A stretch of DNA of 64,000 bases, taken from contig VXIS01000157.1 of assembly GCA_008704415.1 (NCBI GenBank), positions 1-64,000 of the forward strand. The letters are read 5' to 3'. This document shows, piece by piece, positions 33,377-44,858 of the stretch (position 1 is its first letter; every line of letters starts with the position of its first letter). Below the pieces are notes generated by a model. It made no database searches. It was given only the letters and a program-made list of their open reading frames with translations, and had not been told where the DNA came from. Origin of the DNA: Sphaerosporella brunnea (taxonomy: Eukaryota; Ascomycota; Pezizomycetes; Pezizales; Pyronemataceae). The translations under genes and the position numbers were made by a program.

Positions 33377-33796
33377 GGGCACGTTTGTGAGCCCGCCAGT
33401 CATCTACTCCAAGGGGAAGCGGCATGGTACCGTCTCGCCGACTGAGCGTTGCCCGCCGCCTCAGTGGACGGCGACAAAAGCCACCACTGTTCCGGACTCG
33501 GCCCGTGTTGGTTTGGCCAGCACGCCGGCGGCGGCGCCGCGCCGGGCGCAGACGGCAGAGTGTGGCTTTGCAGTTTTTTCTCTGAAGCCGACCTGTGCGC
33601 CGTTTCCGGCGCCGCCGCCATGTCGCCAAAGTGGTGCCTCCCATTGTGTCGGACAGGCCCAGCGCCGCCGCCGGCGCTGTCGGAACATCCAGCCCTGCAG
33701 CAGGTACAATGGGTATTGGTTCTCTCCTGGCTGACAGACGCAGGCTCGCTGGATTCGAAACAAGTGAGCACAACTGGCTTGCGGAAAGCCCATCGT

Positions 33797-34018
33797 TCAG
33801 AACTTTTCTAACCTATCCAGCCCCGCCTTTCTCGGGTGAGCGTAAAGTTGGTCCAGCAGCCCGCCGTCCGGCCGGCTCGAAGCGCTCTGACTGGCCAGAT
33901 CAAAGAATGGGAAAAAGTCCTCGCCTAGCTGCATCAGGATCGCGTGCCGGTATTGCGCGGCCGCTTCGTCTCCCGCGGTCTGCGGCGTGTGGTTGGGGAC
34001 GACAGCTTGCCTGTGCAT
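33797..34018 (-). CDS. Probable upstream exon of the C2H2 gene
   Basis: ATG at 34018, 73 residues of good amino-acid character including AAAQYRHAILMQLGEDFFPF and LLDQLYAHPRKAGLDRLEKF. It lies 420 bases upstream of the zinc-finger exon on the same strand. The stretch between (33380-33790) is GC-rich in all frames and I could not place the junctions. It could also be an independent small gene. Confidence 0.4.
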   Translation of the reverse strand: MHRQAVVPNHTPQTAGDEAAAQYRHAILMQLGEDFFPFFDLASQSASSRPDGGLLDQLYAHPRKAGLDRLEKF

Positions 34019-35221
34019 GATCGACAGTGCTCATGCGGAAAGGCAGGGGGGGAAAGGGGGAAGAGCGGCCTTGATGGGGGATATCGACGAAGTGTCCGGT
34101 CGAGTCGACAGCAAAAGCGTGAGCACTTGATGCCACTTTTTAAACTAAACACACTCGCGAGCCCCACACTGTTGTTGCCTAGCCAGCCCTGCCAGCCAGC
34201 GCAGCGCGTATTGATGATGCTTCAGCCTCACGCTTGCTGCAGGCTTAAGCGATTGGGGGTTGCGCAATCCATCCTCCTCCTGTACGACAAAACTCTGCGT
34301 AGAGTAACAGTTGCGGGCTGTGCACATGCCATGTCCAGCTGGAGGAGAGAGTATCCACGGACGCTGCTGTGCACTTCCCCAAATCTCCACAGGGATCAGT
34401 TCTCCAAGCCGCGGCTCAAACGCCTCGCGGAACGCCTACTTTTTTTCGCATCGATCGGGGCTCCTGCCAGCGCTATCGGGAATGCAGAGCCATGCCAACC
34501 GCAGTTCCAGCAGGCTTCGCCGAAATCCCACACCGAGCCAATACTCGCCGAGGAGGGCGTGGCAACTGGCAGCAGGGCTACGCAGCGTCGTTCGTTGGTC
34601 ATGCGAGCATCATCCAAGCGACGACCCCGGCTGTGCTTTTGTTGACGACTTGCGCGCTTAGGGCGGCCGTACCCCTTCGTATCAGGTGCATTCCTCGGTG
34701 CTGCTACTTAACCTCGTGATCAAAGTGTTCCAGGCTCTACCGTGCGCATTCTAGAACGGGACCAGATTTCAAAGCAGCTTTCACCACTTCGCGCTCCCTG
34801 GAGCTCCGGAAGCGCCAGGCAGAGTAACAGAAGGTGGAGGAGAGGTTTTCCATCGCAAAAAATATGGTGCAGGTGGCCTTAAACCAACCTGTCGCTCAAA
34901 ATTTCCCCGACTTCAATAACATCACAAGATTGCGCGACTGGTGGAAGCCAGCGCCTCAGTCTTACATAGCGCATCTTATTTAGGGGACGGGAGGGCTGTT
35001 TCCCCAGAGTTCTCACGTGGTGATCAGTTTATTATAAACAGTCGTTGCCGTCTCCACCACCGCCGACGGGTCGGTTTAAGGCCGCCTGCACCATAATAAA
35101 ATTATATCCGCAAACTTGCTTCAGCCCGTATAGTGCACAGCACGGCTTTCACCAGATTAAATGCTCTTGTTCGCTTCCATTCTACTCTGCAACTGCTCTA
35201 TTGGCAAAACGGAAAAAAAAA
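34019..35221. other. Intergenic, nothing supported
   Basis: GC-moderate DNA with short overlapping frames; no motif or repeat recognised. Confidence 0.4.
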
Positions 35222-35536
35222 ATGACGGACCAGAAAAGCCTGTCTCTGACCGCCTTTGTGTTCGACCACCCCCTGATAGACTGCGTCTACCATACCTTGG
35301 CTCCAGACCTCGCGGTATCGGTATGTACTCAATGCAGCAGCAATTCGCATCGGCTCGTGCAGGCGCTGAAGACCTCGATGGCAAAATACCTTTCATCGCC
35401 AAAAACCCATGGTGGATCGCAAGGCGATGGGTTGGCTTCTGCTCATGTTCTCTTCCTTCTCGATCATGAGCTCTTAGTTTTCCTGTACCAACCAGCGGGT
35501 CTTCAGCACTTGAGAGCGCAACAAAAAGTTGTTTGA
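35222..35536 (+). CDS. Hypothetical protein, 104 residues
   Basis: ATG after an eight-base A run. The frame encodes LTAFVFDHPLIDCVYHTLAP, LVQALKTSMAKYLSS, and a hydrophobic LASAHVLFLLDHELLVFLYQ segment. A 42-bp in-frame segment inside (GTATGT...GTGCAG, about 35321-35362) could be spliced out without changing frame. No family recognised. Could be a gene fragment. Confidence 0.35.
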   Translation: MTDQKSLSLTAFVFDHPLIDCVYHTLAPDLAVSVCTQCSSNSHRLVQALKTSMAKYLSSPKTHGGSQGDGLASAHVLFLLDHELLVFLYQPAGLQHLRAQQKVV

Positions 35537-37154
35537 GGGGGCCCTTACCGCTAGTGAAGAGAGGGCAACGTCCGCGCCGCCTGGAAAAAAGCGAAATAGA
35601 GGCCGAACGCCGCCCGACGTCGAAGAAGGTGCGCATCGTGAGCCATCGCTTGGTGTCGGCACAGCTTTGTTTTAACAACGTATCCTAGTTTTGCCTTCAG
35701 CTCAGTAAACAAATGAAATGTGTATCGTAGATAGTGTTAAGGATCGACCCCCATAGATGACGCCGTTGCCCTGCGTTGCAAGTGAAACACAGTGCGAAAC
35801 ATTCGAGGTCGTTTCCAGGCTGTGGCCGTTCACGAAACCAGCAGCGGTCTCGGGTCCTTAACGTGGGGCCTTTCGCTGGTGGCGCTTTGCAACCCATAAA
35901 ACGGCTCTCTCCCCGTCAAAAGTCCGGCTGGAGGGTTGGGCTGCAGCCCGCGACGGCGACGATACGACCACCATGATGTGTACCAACTACTGGCACGAAA
36001 CGAAAAGTGCATAAAGCTGTTCGCCGAGGGGACTGCCGGCTAGGAGGGAATCACCAGATGTGACATGGGTTTATCGGCGCCGATTGAACCCCGCGCCGGG
36101 GTTCACTCAAAGTCCTGGCAGCCGGGCTGGCCCGACAGCGGGCCGGGCCGTTTGGGCTGCTGCAAAAAGCCCGCCGGGCTGGCAGCTTAACGCGGCCGGC
36201 CATTGTCAAGAATGCGGACTCGAGCAGCACCCTGACGTGCCTAACAACACATGCCCCCCCCCTCCACCGTGCAACCGCATTTCCGTCAAGCAAAACAAGG
36301 CCCAGACAGACAGACGTGCAGCTTGAATGTTGACTGTGTATGCAGCCGCACCTCTCCTCGTAGCTTTGCAATCGCTACCGATTATCCTTGCGTTGGTGTG
36401 CCGCACACACACAGAGATGATGAGAATGCCGGGCGTGTTAATTCTCTTTGAAGCGCCGCAGACGGTCTCTTAGTGGCGCATATAGACGTCGCCCTCACAA
36501 TTTGAGTCCTGCAGGAGCCATGAAGTGAAACAGCCGGTCATAACGGACTATACTCGCTCTGGCACATAGGCTTTCTGATAGCTTGGTGTCGCCTTCCATG
36601 AGAATTAATATGTGCAAAGCGCTGAGATGCCCGTGTTTTTGCTGGTGTGGGCAGCAGATACACCCCGTAAACGCTGATGGGAGAAAACGACAGATAGAGT
36701 ACAGTCACCGAAGACCTCAATCCCGCGGAAAAAAAAGAAAACGAGAGGGAGGGGGAAAGCAAACAAACTAGCAAGTAGCACAGCGTGCTTGTAGAGATAT
36801 CTTTTTTTTCCACGGTTGAACGCTTAGTGCGTTGTGGGTGATATCTGGTGAAACTGCGCCGGACCACCCCCGGCCCCCCCGCGTCGTGATCTCCGGCAAG
36901 CCAGGCGTTATTCACAAAGCCAGAACCCGGGCAGAACGGCGTTGGGGGGGGGGGGGGGGAAAGTCGCAGAGCGCGCTGCAGCACAAGCATCCGAGCAAGC
37001 AGCGGCAATAACGGTAGCGGATGCCGGAGGAAGCAAGGCTTCTTGCCGTCTACAAAGATGGCGAGCCCTATGGGGCAGCGGCAGTCACAGAAAACGCCTA
37101 CCGGCGGTTACTGGACAGGCTGAAGCTGCTGCAAGAACTGTGCGGCTAATAAGC
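35537..37154. other. Intergenic with GC-rich GGGCTGG-rich patch and a 17-base G run
   Basis: Around 36110-36190 the sequence is rich in GCCGGGCTGGC motifs like those in the hAT MITE at 50524-50845, and may be a diverged relative. A G17 run lies at 36943-36959. No gene supported. Confidence 0.4.
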
Positions 37155-37426
37155 CTTCGTTGTAGTGTTGCCCATGAACGGAGTTACGTTCAGGTTATAT
37201 TCAGTAACCTTGGTCAGTAGTCATGACATCGTTCGTAACTTTTGTCTTAGCAAGTAGAACAGCGACGACGCCGGCGCTTCACTCTACCACCATGCCCGAC
37301 GCCCGCTGCAATAGAGAAAATCACGTACATTTATTCTACCTATCTCTATATATAGAGAGAAGTTTCCGGCGCGAAAATTTACCCGGCTTCCCAGCGAGTG
37401 ACGATTACCTATAATGAAGTTGGTGT

Positions 37427-37468
37427 GGCGTTTTCCGGTGGCGTTTTCCGGTGGCGTTTTCCGGTGGC
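37427..37468 (+). repeat. 14-bp tandem repeat, three copies
   Basis: GGCGTTTTCCGGTG is repeated three times head to tail inside the hAT element. Confidence 0.9.
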
Positions 37469-37654
37469 TCAACCCTGAATTTCCGACCAACTGCACAGCT
37501 CTATCATTCTGGAGTGGAGCCATATCGACGACACTGAATGAAAGCAACTGCGCCGTGTTTCACACACATACGCCCTGACTGCAACGTACATATGACTTGA
37601 CTTTAAGTGGCGCTGTACTAATGACTGCACACCGTGCGGTCTTTCTTCTAATGG

Positions 37655-38013
37655 GCAAGCGTGAGGAGTGCGGTCATGCATTCTCACTCTGTCCACTCCC
37701 GCCTGCTCAGTAACCCACCATTCAACTCCACACCTCCCCTCTCAACCAAGCGACAAAGAAAATGAAAGAAATGCATAAGAAAATTAATAAAAAAGTCCAC
37801 GCGCTTAGGCAACAAAATCTACGCAAAGGGGAGAGCAGCAAAAACCTTCCGCTCCCAGGCGTGTAGGGGGCGGCGAGGAAGCCCCAGGACTTGAACCGGG
37901 GCACCCCAGCTGTGAAGGGGTACCAGTCCTACCCGGCAGTTTATACCACTGGGCCATGGGGGCTTTTTGATATGAGGTTGAAAGCAGTCGGACCTATAAA
38001 CACTCAATGTTGT
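37655..38013 (-). mobile_element. tRNA-headed SINE-like repeat, copy A (inside the hAT element)
   Basis: Read on the minus strand it begins ACAACATTGAGTGTTTAT, followed by a tRNA-like body with A box TGGCCCAGTGG and B box GGTTCAAGTCC, then ~210 bases of tail. It is about 90% identical to copy B (44859-45215) over its whole length, including the non-tRNA tail. The shared tail argues for a dispersed repeat rather than two independent tRNA genes. Confidence 0.75.
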
Positions 38014-38451
38014 AACTTGTAAGGCCTACTCCGACAACCTATTTTTTCTGCAAGGTTTTAGCCATCACTCAGCAGCAATCGCGCATCGACAACCTGCACG
38101 AGGGTAAGGCTAATAATATCGCCGGAGGCAATGTGCCGTCCAAGATAATTTCAGGTCCTCACGATTGCTATGCCACAGCTTGACAATAACAGACTGACCA
38201 AGAGAAGCTCTCTCCAGAAGACATAAACTTCCCACTGTACGCTGCGGCTTGCAGTCTTATTAGCATCACCGTCACGGCTGCTCAGGCCTGCGCCCTCGCT
38301 TTCCATGGTGGGGAACTCTATGCAGACTTATGAACGGCAGTCACGAACAAAGTTATAACTTAGGTCACGCATTTTTGGTCAGAAGTCAGTGTACAAAGTC
38401 AAGCGTTGCCAACCAGTCACAGGTCATGTCATGGGCAACACTACTTCGTTG

Positions 38452-39190
38452 AGATGCGTGCGCAGCATGCAGCGGTTGTGATGTGCGATGCTCAGTCTCC
38501 GGTCCTTTGTGGACATCATGGAGGGACCGCCGCAATGCCCGCCGCATCCCCGGGGTAGTACAAGTTGGGAAAGTCCCACATCAAATCTCTACCAACGTTC
38601 TTGCCCTGCACGTTTGGGGTTTCCACCACAACCCGACCCTGACGGGACACGGCGAGGAAGACGACGACAGCCCATCTCGTGTAGCCAACCTAGTCAAGGC
38701 TTCGGTAAGTCGCGCTCTTCTGCAATCCGATAAAATGGAATAGCCAACCCAGCGCAAGTGTGTTGTCGCATTCACCTATACGCCACACAAAGTGTTGAAA
38801 TCAAGTCATTCTGTTGCAGTCATAAGATACTAAGCGGCTGGCGTCTCCGGCACAACACTTAGCAGGTAATTTATTGAATTCACTTCAACGCACTCATATT
38901 GCACTTTGTTGTGGAGAGGCACCCAACGGCGAGTAAGGAAGTCATCAGCACTCACTCGCCTGCTTAGTAATAGCTTACCATTCCGTCTCTGCGCCACCAC
39001 ATCCTACGCCGCTCTCTCTCCGCCCTTTCGACACTACTCTGATTTTTTTCAGTTTAACCCCGCTCAAGCCCGTCGCATCGTGACGTCGACGCGTCCACGC
39101 ACCCCTTCGCGTTGAAATCCCGTCATTTTCATCATCAAACACGCGCAACCAGATGCCAACACCGCAGGAACCACCTGCCCCCACCTGAAG
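38452..39190. other. Intergenic, nothing supported
   Basis: Short frames only; no repeats recognised beyond the hAT border. Confidence 0.4.
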
Positions 39191-39197
39191 CGATGTC

Positions 39198-40510
39198 ATG
39201 AAACGGAGCCCCTATCAGCTGCTTGAGTGGCTTCAGAGTCAAGACCCTATCACATTCGACGAAGAAACCTCTCTGACAGCATTCAAGGCACAAAAAAAAT
39301 TGGAGGCTCCGTTTTTTTTGCTGCAGAAAATGACATTTTTGAGTCTCATGAGATTCCAGCTGGGATTGCGTGTCGTCTGGAACGATTTGCTGAGCTGCTG
39401 CTGCTGCTCAGCCGCAGCTCGGGGAAGCGCAAGGGCGAGTTTGATCTAGAGGAACGAGAGATGAAGAAACCCTTCGAAGATGATTCCAATTTCCAAAAAA
39501 TATACGGGTATGGGCTCACGTTTTTTATAGTCTGGAAATTGGGCACTATTAGCATGTATAGTGATGAGGCGGCGTAGGAGGTTTCAACCAAACTGGAGGA
39601 ATGTTGCAACCTGTCAGTTGCCCTTCATGTTCGTGGGTATGTGGTAAATGGTGGTGGGTCCACAAAAAGAAAATGCCGATGGAGCTCTCTGACAAATATA
39701 AAGCTGAGCTGGAGGATACTGTCGGAAACCTTCCGATCCTGCTGAATGCACTCCTGAAAATTAAGCTTGATGATCTGGAGGATGCCGAGAGAGAACGCGA
39801 AATCTACGCTGGCAAACGAAGTCAGCTGTACGATAAGCTCTGGCAGTCTCCACCGGTCAAGACAATGATCGCAAGCATACTCAACTTTGCGAACGAGCAG
39901 AGCACGAACTTGCGTGGCTCTGAGCACCTATTGAAGTATGTTTACCTTCATGCGATTCCGTAAATCGAGTAACTAACATTGGTTCTAGATTTTGAAAGAC
40001 GCTCGCTTCATGCTTAACAGAGGGTAGAATAGTGGAAGGCATGGAACTCCTATTGGACGAGAGGCACCTTGGAAATCACTTATTATCTGAAATTTTGCCT
40101 CCTGAAAGGGCGCTCAAATTTTTTCAAAATCAGAAGGTGCAATGAGCGAGGAGGTGAGTATATAGGAGAGATTTGTATGGGAAAGCAACGTGACAACGGC
40201 TTCATTCTACGAATCCAGCTCCTCACTCCACCACAACGCTCGATTTTCAAAACATCACCATCAATATTGAAACTCTATGGATTTATCTATCGCCTCAAAG
40301 TCCAACCAAGGTTTTCTATCGTGTTGTGGTGGAGTCAGGGTGACTGCTCGAATATGGGGCATTTTTGGCGTAAAACAGCCATTGATGCGAGTCGCAGGCC
40401 CCCGCTTCCCCGACATCGAAGATGAGTGCTCGCGAATTACGATCAAAATGCAGGGTGGTGTGCTGCCCTCATCGGTCCATCTCGTGCTGCAGTACAGCGG
40501 TTGCGATTGA
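39198..40510 (+). pseudogene. Decayed multi-exon gene, unrecognised family
   Basis: Protein-like pieces line up in order but need repairs. A start piece (YQLLEWLQSQDPITFDEETS) shifts frame at an eight-A run (39293-39300) into SVFFAAENDIFESHEIPAGI and a helical stretch. From ~39676 comes ELSDKYKAELEDTVGNLPIL ... YDKLWQSPPVKTMIASILNF. A good intron (39936-39988, GTATGT, CTAAC) follows, then a TGA two codons into the next exon interrupts KTLASCLTEGRIVEGMELLL and ILPPERALKFFQNQKVQ. Further pieces lie at 40240-40500 (TINIETLWIYLSPQSPTKVF). The TGA would fit a CGA-to-TGA change of the RIP type. Function unknown. Confidence 0.5.
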
Positions 40511-41138
40511 ACGTTGTGGCAAGGTGTTCTACTCTTCATTTTGCGCATCTACTACTTATTTTGCAGGATTGTTGACCGCTGCACCTCGATACCGGTGTCG
40601 GCGGCGCACGCACCACCCGATCCGCCGCACCGACCTGGTGAACGCAGAATTCGAAGGGCAACCACTTTGTTGCCATGGTCCAGCAGAATCCATCTTGCTG
40701 CCATTCACTTTCCCCGCCCATGCACCCCTCTTTCGCTTCCAATTCTTAGTTCGTTTTTCTTCAGTGATGAGAGACGAGGAGCTCCGGAGACGTGCGCCAT
40801 GACGTCACAGCTTCCGGCTTAGTAAGAAGCGAGAAGGAGAAACCCATCATCTTATTTATAAGCTATTTGAATACGTAGTCCGCGCCTTTCTAGAACACTC
40901 CTTTTTTTCATTATTCTGTTCTCTCAACATCGTGACCGTTCATTTGTGATGTTGGTATCAGCAGCAGAGTATGCGAGCATTGAACCCTAACCCGATGTGC
41001 CCGACTATTCCTATTGCGGTAGCTCTCGCGCGGTGGCGTCTTGATGCCGGGGGTTACGTTTGTCCGATCTGCGTTGCAGATTAGAAATAAACCGGTGGAG
41101 GTATGTATCTTATTTATTTAATCGTGTATAGGGCTCTT
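40511..41138. other. Intergenic upstream of the NmrA-like gene
   Basis: No gene supported; CTTATTTATAAGC near 40849 is a small palindrome. Confidence 0.4.
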
Positions 41139-41148
41139 TATATATAAA
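41139..41148 (+). promoter_or_regulatory. TATA box of the NmrA-like gene
   Basis: TATATATAAA, 119 bases upstream of the ATG, followed by a CT/CA-rich leader. Confidence 0.6.
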
Positions 41149-41266
41149 CAAACTTTTCCGCCCTGTCCAGTCCCAATTCTGCCTGCACCAACAATTTCGA
41201 TATCTCCAAGCTCCACACAAAAAACACCCACGACCGCTTTTTTAGTACCTTATATCTTTCTTCATC

Positions 41267-42358
41267 ATGAGCAAGCTTCTCACTGTCTTCGGTGCCACCG
41301 GCAACCAGGGAGGCTCCGTCATCAGCACGGTCCTCGCCCACTCTGTGTTGTCGAAGCAATTCAAGCTGCGCGGAATCACTCGTGATCCCTCGAAGCCATC
41401 CGGCCAGGCCCTCGCCGCCAAGGGCGTAGAAGTCGTCAAAGTAAATCCATTCCCCTCCCACACAAAGCTCTCAGCTAACGCCCCCACCCACAGGCCGACC
41501 TCACCGATCCCGCCTCTCTCCAGGCCGCGCTGAAAGGCTCCTACGCCGTCTTCGCGGTCACGAACTTTTGGGAGTCGATGAGCAAATCTACCGAGGTGAC
41601 GCAAGGCCGCAACATCGCGGATGCCTGCGCCGCGGTTGGAGTGAAGCACCTGATCTGGAGCACGCTCCCGCACGTGACCGAGCTCACCAACGGCGTCTTG
41701 CCCCACGTCGACCACTTCGACGGCAAGGCCGAGGTCGACAGGTATATCCGCAAGCTGGGCGTGCCCGTCACTAGCTTTGTCCCCGGCTTCTATGTGAGCA
41801 ACCTCGGTGCCATGCTGCGGAAGGTGAGCTGCTACCCCCCACCCCGCTCCCCCGACGGTGGTGCATGCAATGCTGATTGGACTTGGAAGGGAGATGATGG
41901 CGCCTACGCCCTCACCTGGCCCGTGCCCAGCTCGTCCAAGTTCCCGTTCTTCTCGGCGGCCACGGACACCGGAAAGTTTGTGGCCTCGATCCTGCTCCGG
42001 GGAGAGGAGCTTCTGGGCGCAACCGTCTACGGCGCTTCCGGCTGGTGGAGCGGTGACGAGGTGATCGAGACTTTCAAGAAGGTCACCGGGAAGCCGGCAC
42101 AGTATCTGGAGCTGCCCGCCGATGTCTGGAAGGGATTCATTCCCAACGAAACTACCGCCCAGGAGATGTACGAGAACTTCTTGCTGGTTCGCGATTACAA
42201 GTATTTTGGGCCGGAGGGGGCCGAGGAAGGGGTTGCGAAGGCTATTGAGGTGAGTTGTTCTGTCTACTGCTGTGAGGTCTGTGCTAATGGAATCCTAGCG
42301 CTTGGATGAGAAGCCGCTTTCGTTGGAGGAGTGGATTAAGGGTGAGACTTGGGCCTAG
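41267..42358 (+). CDS. NmrA-like family NAD(P)-binding protein
   Basis: Four exons: 41267-41440, 41494-41823, 41890-42249 and 42299-42358, all in phase 0, ~307 residues. Introns are 53, 66 and 49 bp with GTAAAT/GTGAGC/GTGAGT donors and GCTGAT/GCTAAT branch sites. The N-terminus has the Rossmann dinucleotide motif GATGNQGGSVI, followed by ITRDPSKPSG and YAVFAVTNFWES. HLIWSTLPHV and the SFVPGFYVSN segment are typical of the NmrA/atypical short-chain dehydrogenase family. Members sense the NAD(P) state or act as reductases; the catalytic Tyr/Lys pair of classical SDRs is not evident. Intron 2 is 66 bp and stop-free, so its retention would give a longer in-frame form. Confidence 0.85.
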
Positions 42359-43187
42359 ATGGCGGGAATCTAGGCTTCGACGGAGGAGAACGAAGGAAGG
42401 GAACTTTTAATTAGGTAGAGATGCTGGTACATAGAATGATATAACTACTGTACCAAAAAATTAGTTGAAATTGATCCAGGAAAACTCCGGAATTCACAAA
42501 ACTCTGGTTGTTATCTGGAAGTTAAATCATTCTCGTAGTTTCTGAAATAAAAATTTGAAAGTACACCGTTTGTCCAACACTTCTGTATTACTACCAATGT
42601 TGTAGAAATACGTATTGACAAGCTTTACCGGTTTTCGGCAACCCTGGATGGACGTCGGTGAGGTTGGAAGACCGTGCTTGTAACAAAAGGCAATTGTTCA
42701 AAAACATTATTGCACTAAAAAACGTTAGTTGTACCAAGAGAGATTTGTTCAAAAACTGGATCGTAATATAACTGGTATTTGTGCAAGTCCAGGTTAACAC
42801 CGTATTCTGAGAGTATTTAATTGGTGTAAACGGAAATGCTGTCTGTGTGGGCATGCCCCCCATAGGTGAATATGGTTGGGGACATCTAGAGCCGGAGGGT
42901 GTCTTTGAGCCGCACATTCTCGACCAAAAAAAATAATTATTTTTTAAAAGAAGACTAGCTTTCGCTCGCACTATCGACTGATTGAGTCGGATTTTCCAGA
43001 TTCTTCCTGCCGATTTTGGACAATTGTCGCCTGGCTGACAAAACAAGAAGATTCACGCTTATCACTCGGTCATTTTGTATCTACTACTATATAGAGCAAA
43101 GTGACACGTGAGGCGGAAAAACACGGAAAATTTACCCTACCTTGCCGTGACGCATCGCCGGGGGAGAGCGTCAGCGATGACACCGCT
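42359..43187. other. Intergenic, AT-rich, nothing supported
   Basis: A minus-strand frame (42591-43046) has no protein character. No other feature recognised. Confidence 0.45.
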
Positions 43188-43191
43188 GAGT

Positions 43192-44528
43192 CCCTAGGGT
43201 ACAAGATTTTGGTGTGGTGTGGTTTAAAAGGCACCACAAAAGCGTGTTACGTAGTTTAAATGTCACACCGCGGTGTCAAAGTCGTGCCGTTTAAACTACA
43301 AAACCTCTTATCGTCGTGGCATAGAAAAGGTGTCGTGCCAAATAAACCACGCGGAGTGTCAAAGCCACGATGAAAAGAGGGGTCACGACAAAGTCGTGCC
43401 AAAGACACCACACAATTGAACCAGACACAGCAAGAACAAATTCACCAAGACGAACTACACCACATTTGGAGAAGAGCTAAGCCCATTTTCGGGGACGGGA
43501 GGTTCCGCTGTTGTCCCATCTTTAAAATTCCGCCCTTCCGGTTCTCCACCCTTTCTTTTCCTCATCCTTCATCACCAATCATCGTTCATCACCAATCAGC
43601 CGCCATCAGCCATCACTCTGCTTGCTTCGTGCCCCACCCTTTGTTTGCCTGCTTGTTCCCGTTGCCATTGACTTACTTTCGGCTGCACCTCTCTGTGCTC
43701 ATCACAATGATTGTGTGTGGCTCTCCCGGTTGTCGGCTTCACCAATGACCAAAGTTTGAACGAAACGACCGTCCTGCATACGGGTGAGTTTCCACGCGCA
43801 GCAGAACAGTCAATTCCGCTGACATCGTGCTGCTTCTACAGCTCGCTGGAGTTAACAGGCAGCGAAACACAGCCGATCCCGCTACCCCATTCCCGCTGCT
43901 GCCCCCTTCAGTTTCCACTCATGCTTTTGCTGAACTTAGCTAACTTTTCCCACACCCAGGACTTCCACCAACGAAACAAACCTTCCCGGATTGTCTCAAT
44001 CCCTTCACTATCTCGTTACAAGGAAGTCCGGCTATGTTGTAGAACGCTGTGGTGGTTTATGATGGTGACGTTTGGTGCACGGACTGTGGTGGGAGTCGTC
44101 GTGTCAAATGTAGTGGCGCTTGTCTTTATCCTGTAGATCGTCTATATTGAACAATTAACGGGCTTTTATCGTGGCAATTATCGTGGCATCCATCGTGACT
44201 AGCATCGTGGCGTTTATCGTGGCATTTTTGCACGAGCTCGTGGTGTAAAGGCCACGAACTCGTGGTTTAAAAGACACGAATTTGTAGTTTGAAAGACACG
44301 AACGGCGTAGTATGAAAGACACAAACTTGTGGTTTGAAAGACACAAACGGCGTAGTATGAAAGACACAAACTTGTAGTTTGAAAGACACGAATTTGCAGT
44401 ATAAAGGACACGAATACTGTGGTGACGCGCCATATAATGCTTTGGTGGGTGGGTGTCACTATAGGCGGCACCCCAGATGGCACCATATACGTCCTGCCGT
44501 TTACACTACAAATTATTGAACCCTAGGG
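43192..44528. mobile_element. 1.34-kb element with palindromic CCCTAGGG ends
   Basis: Both ends begin CCCTAGGG and continue inverted with similarity (left CCCTAGGGTACAAGATTTTG; right, read inward, CCCTAGGGTTCAATAATTTG, both followed by GT-GTGGT/GTAGTGT). GAGT flanks both sides (43188-43191 and 44529-44532), a possible 4-bp target duplication. The interior is rich in GTGGTGTGG and CACGAC motifs and carries tandem repeats at 44160-44410. No transposase frame. The class is uncertain. Confidence 0.6.
44160..44410. repeat. Tandem repeats: ATCGTGGCA and ~22-bp GAAAGACAC units
   Basis: First, five or so copies of ATCGTGGCA/ATCGTGACT (44168-44226). Then about seven copies of a ~22-bp unit GTRGTTTGAAAGACACRAA with alternating CTTGT and CGGCGTA spacers (44254-44410). 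Confidence 0.85.
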
Positions 44529-44532
44529 GAGT

Positions 44533-44858
44533 GACTGCGCGCCTATCATCCGCGCAGCTGCAACCATCACACCGTCCAACGCCATTCACCGTTACGCGAG
44601 GGTAAGTGTCTTGATGATTGCAGTGGCGGAATTCTCGCTCGCACATGGCGATCTCGCCTTACCCACGCGCCCATATATACTTCATGCTCCCGCCAAGAGG
44701 AATATCCTGAAGTCAGAAGGCCCATGACCAGTTGCAGCATTCAAAGCTGCCGGCGAGAGAGGTCCAGCTATTGATAATATTGGCTGCATGTTGTCAACGA
44801 GCGATGACCGCCGAGTGAGGGCAGAAAAAATTGGTTGTCGCCAAGAGGGTAGGGCCTG
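44533..44858. other. Intergenic, nothing seen
   Basis: No gene or repeat recognised between the CCCTAGGG element and the SINE-like repeat. Confidence 0.4.

Larger units (their letters stand above)
37163..38443. mobile_element. Non-autonomous hAT transposon, 1281 bp
   Basis: Terminal inverted repeats TAGTGTTGCCCATGA (37163-37177) and its exact complement ending at 38443 are flanked by identical 8-bp duplications CTTCGTTG (37155-37162 and 38444-38451), which is diagnostic for hAT insertion. Subterminal GGTCA/TGAC motifs recur at both ends. There is no transposase frame. Inside are three copies of GGCGTTTTCCGGTG (about 37427-37468) and one inverted copy of a tRNA-headed repeat (37655-38013). 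Confidence 0.92.

Noticed and set aside
37870..37965. Functional tRNA gene call for the tRNA-like body
   Set aside because: A and B boxes fit, but the arms do not fold into a standard cloverleaf and the same tail follows both copies, so a SINE-like repeat is preferred.
42591..43046. 151-residue minus-strand frame
   Set aside because: No protein-like pattern; AT-rich intergenic DNA.
44254..44410. Regularly spaced short direct repeats, CRISPR-like at first sight
   Set aside because: Units are contiguous and variable, there are no unique spacers or cas genes, and the DNA is fungal; it is a transposon-internal tandem repeat.
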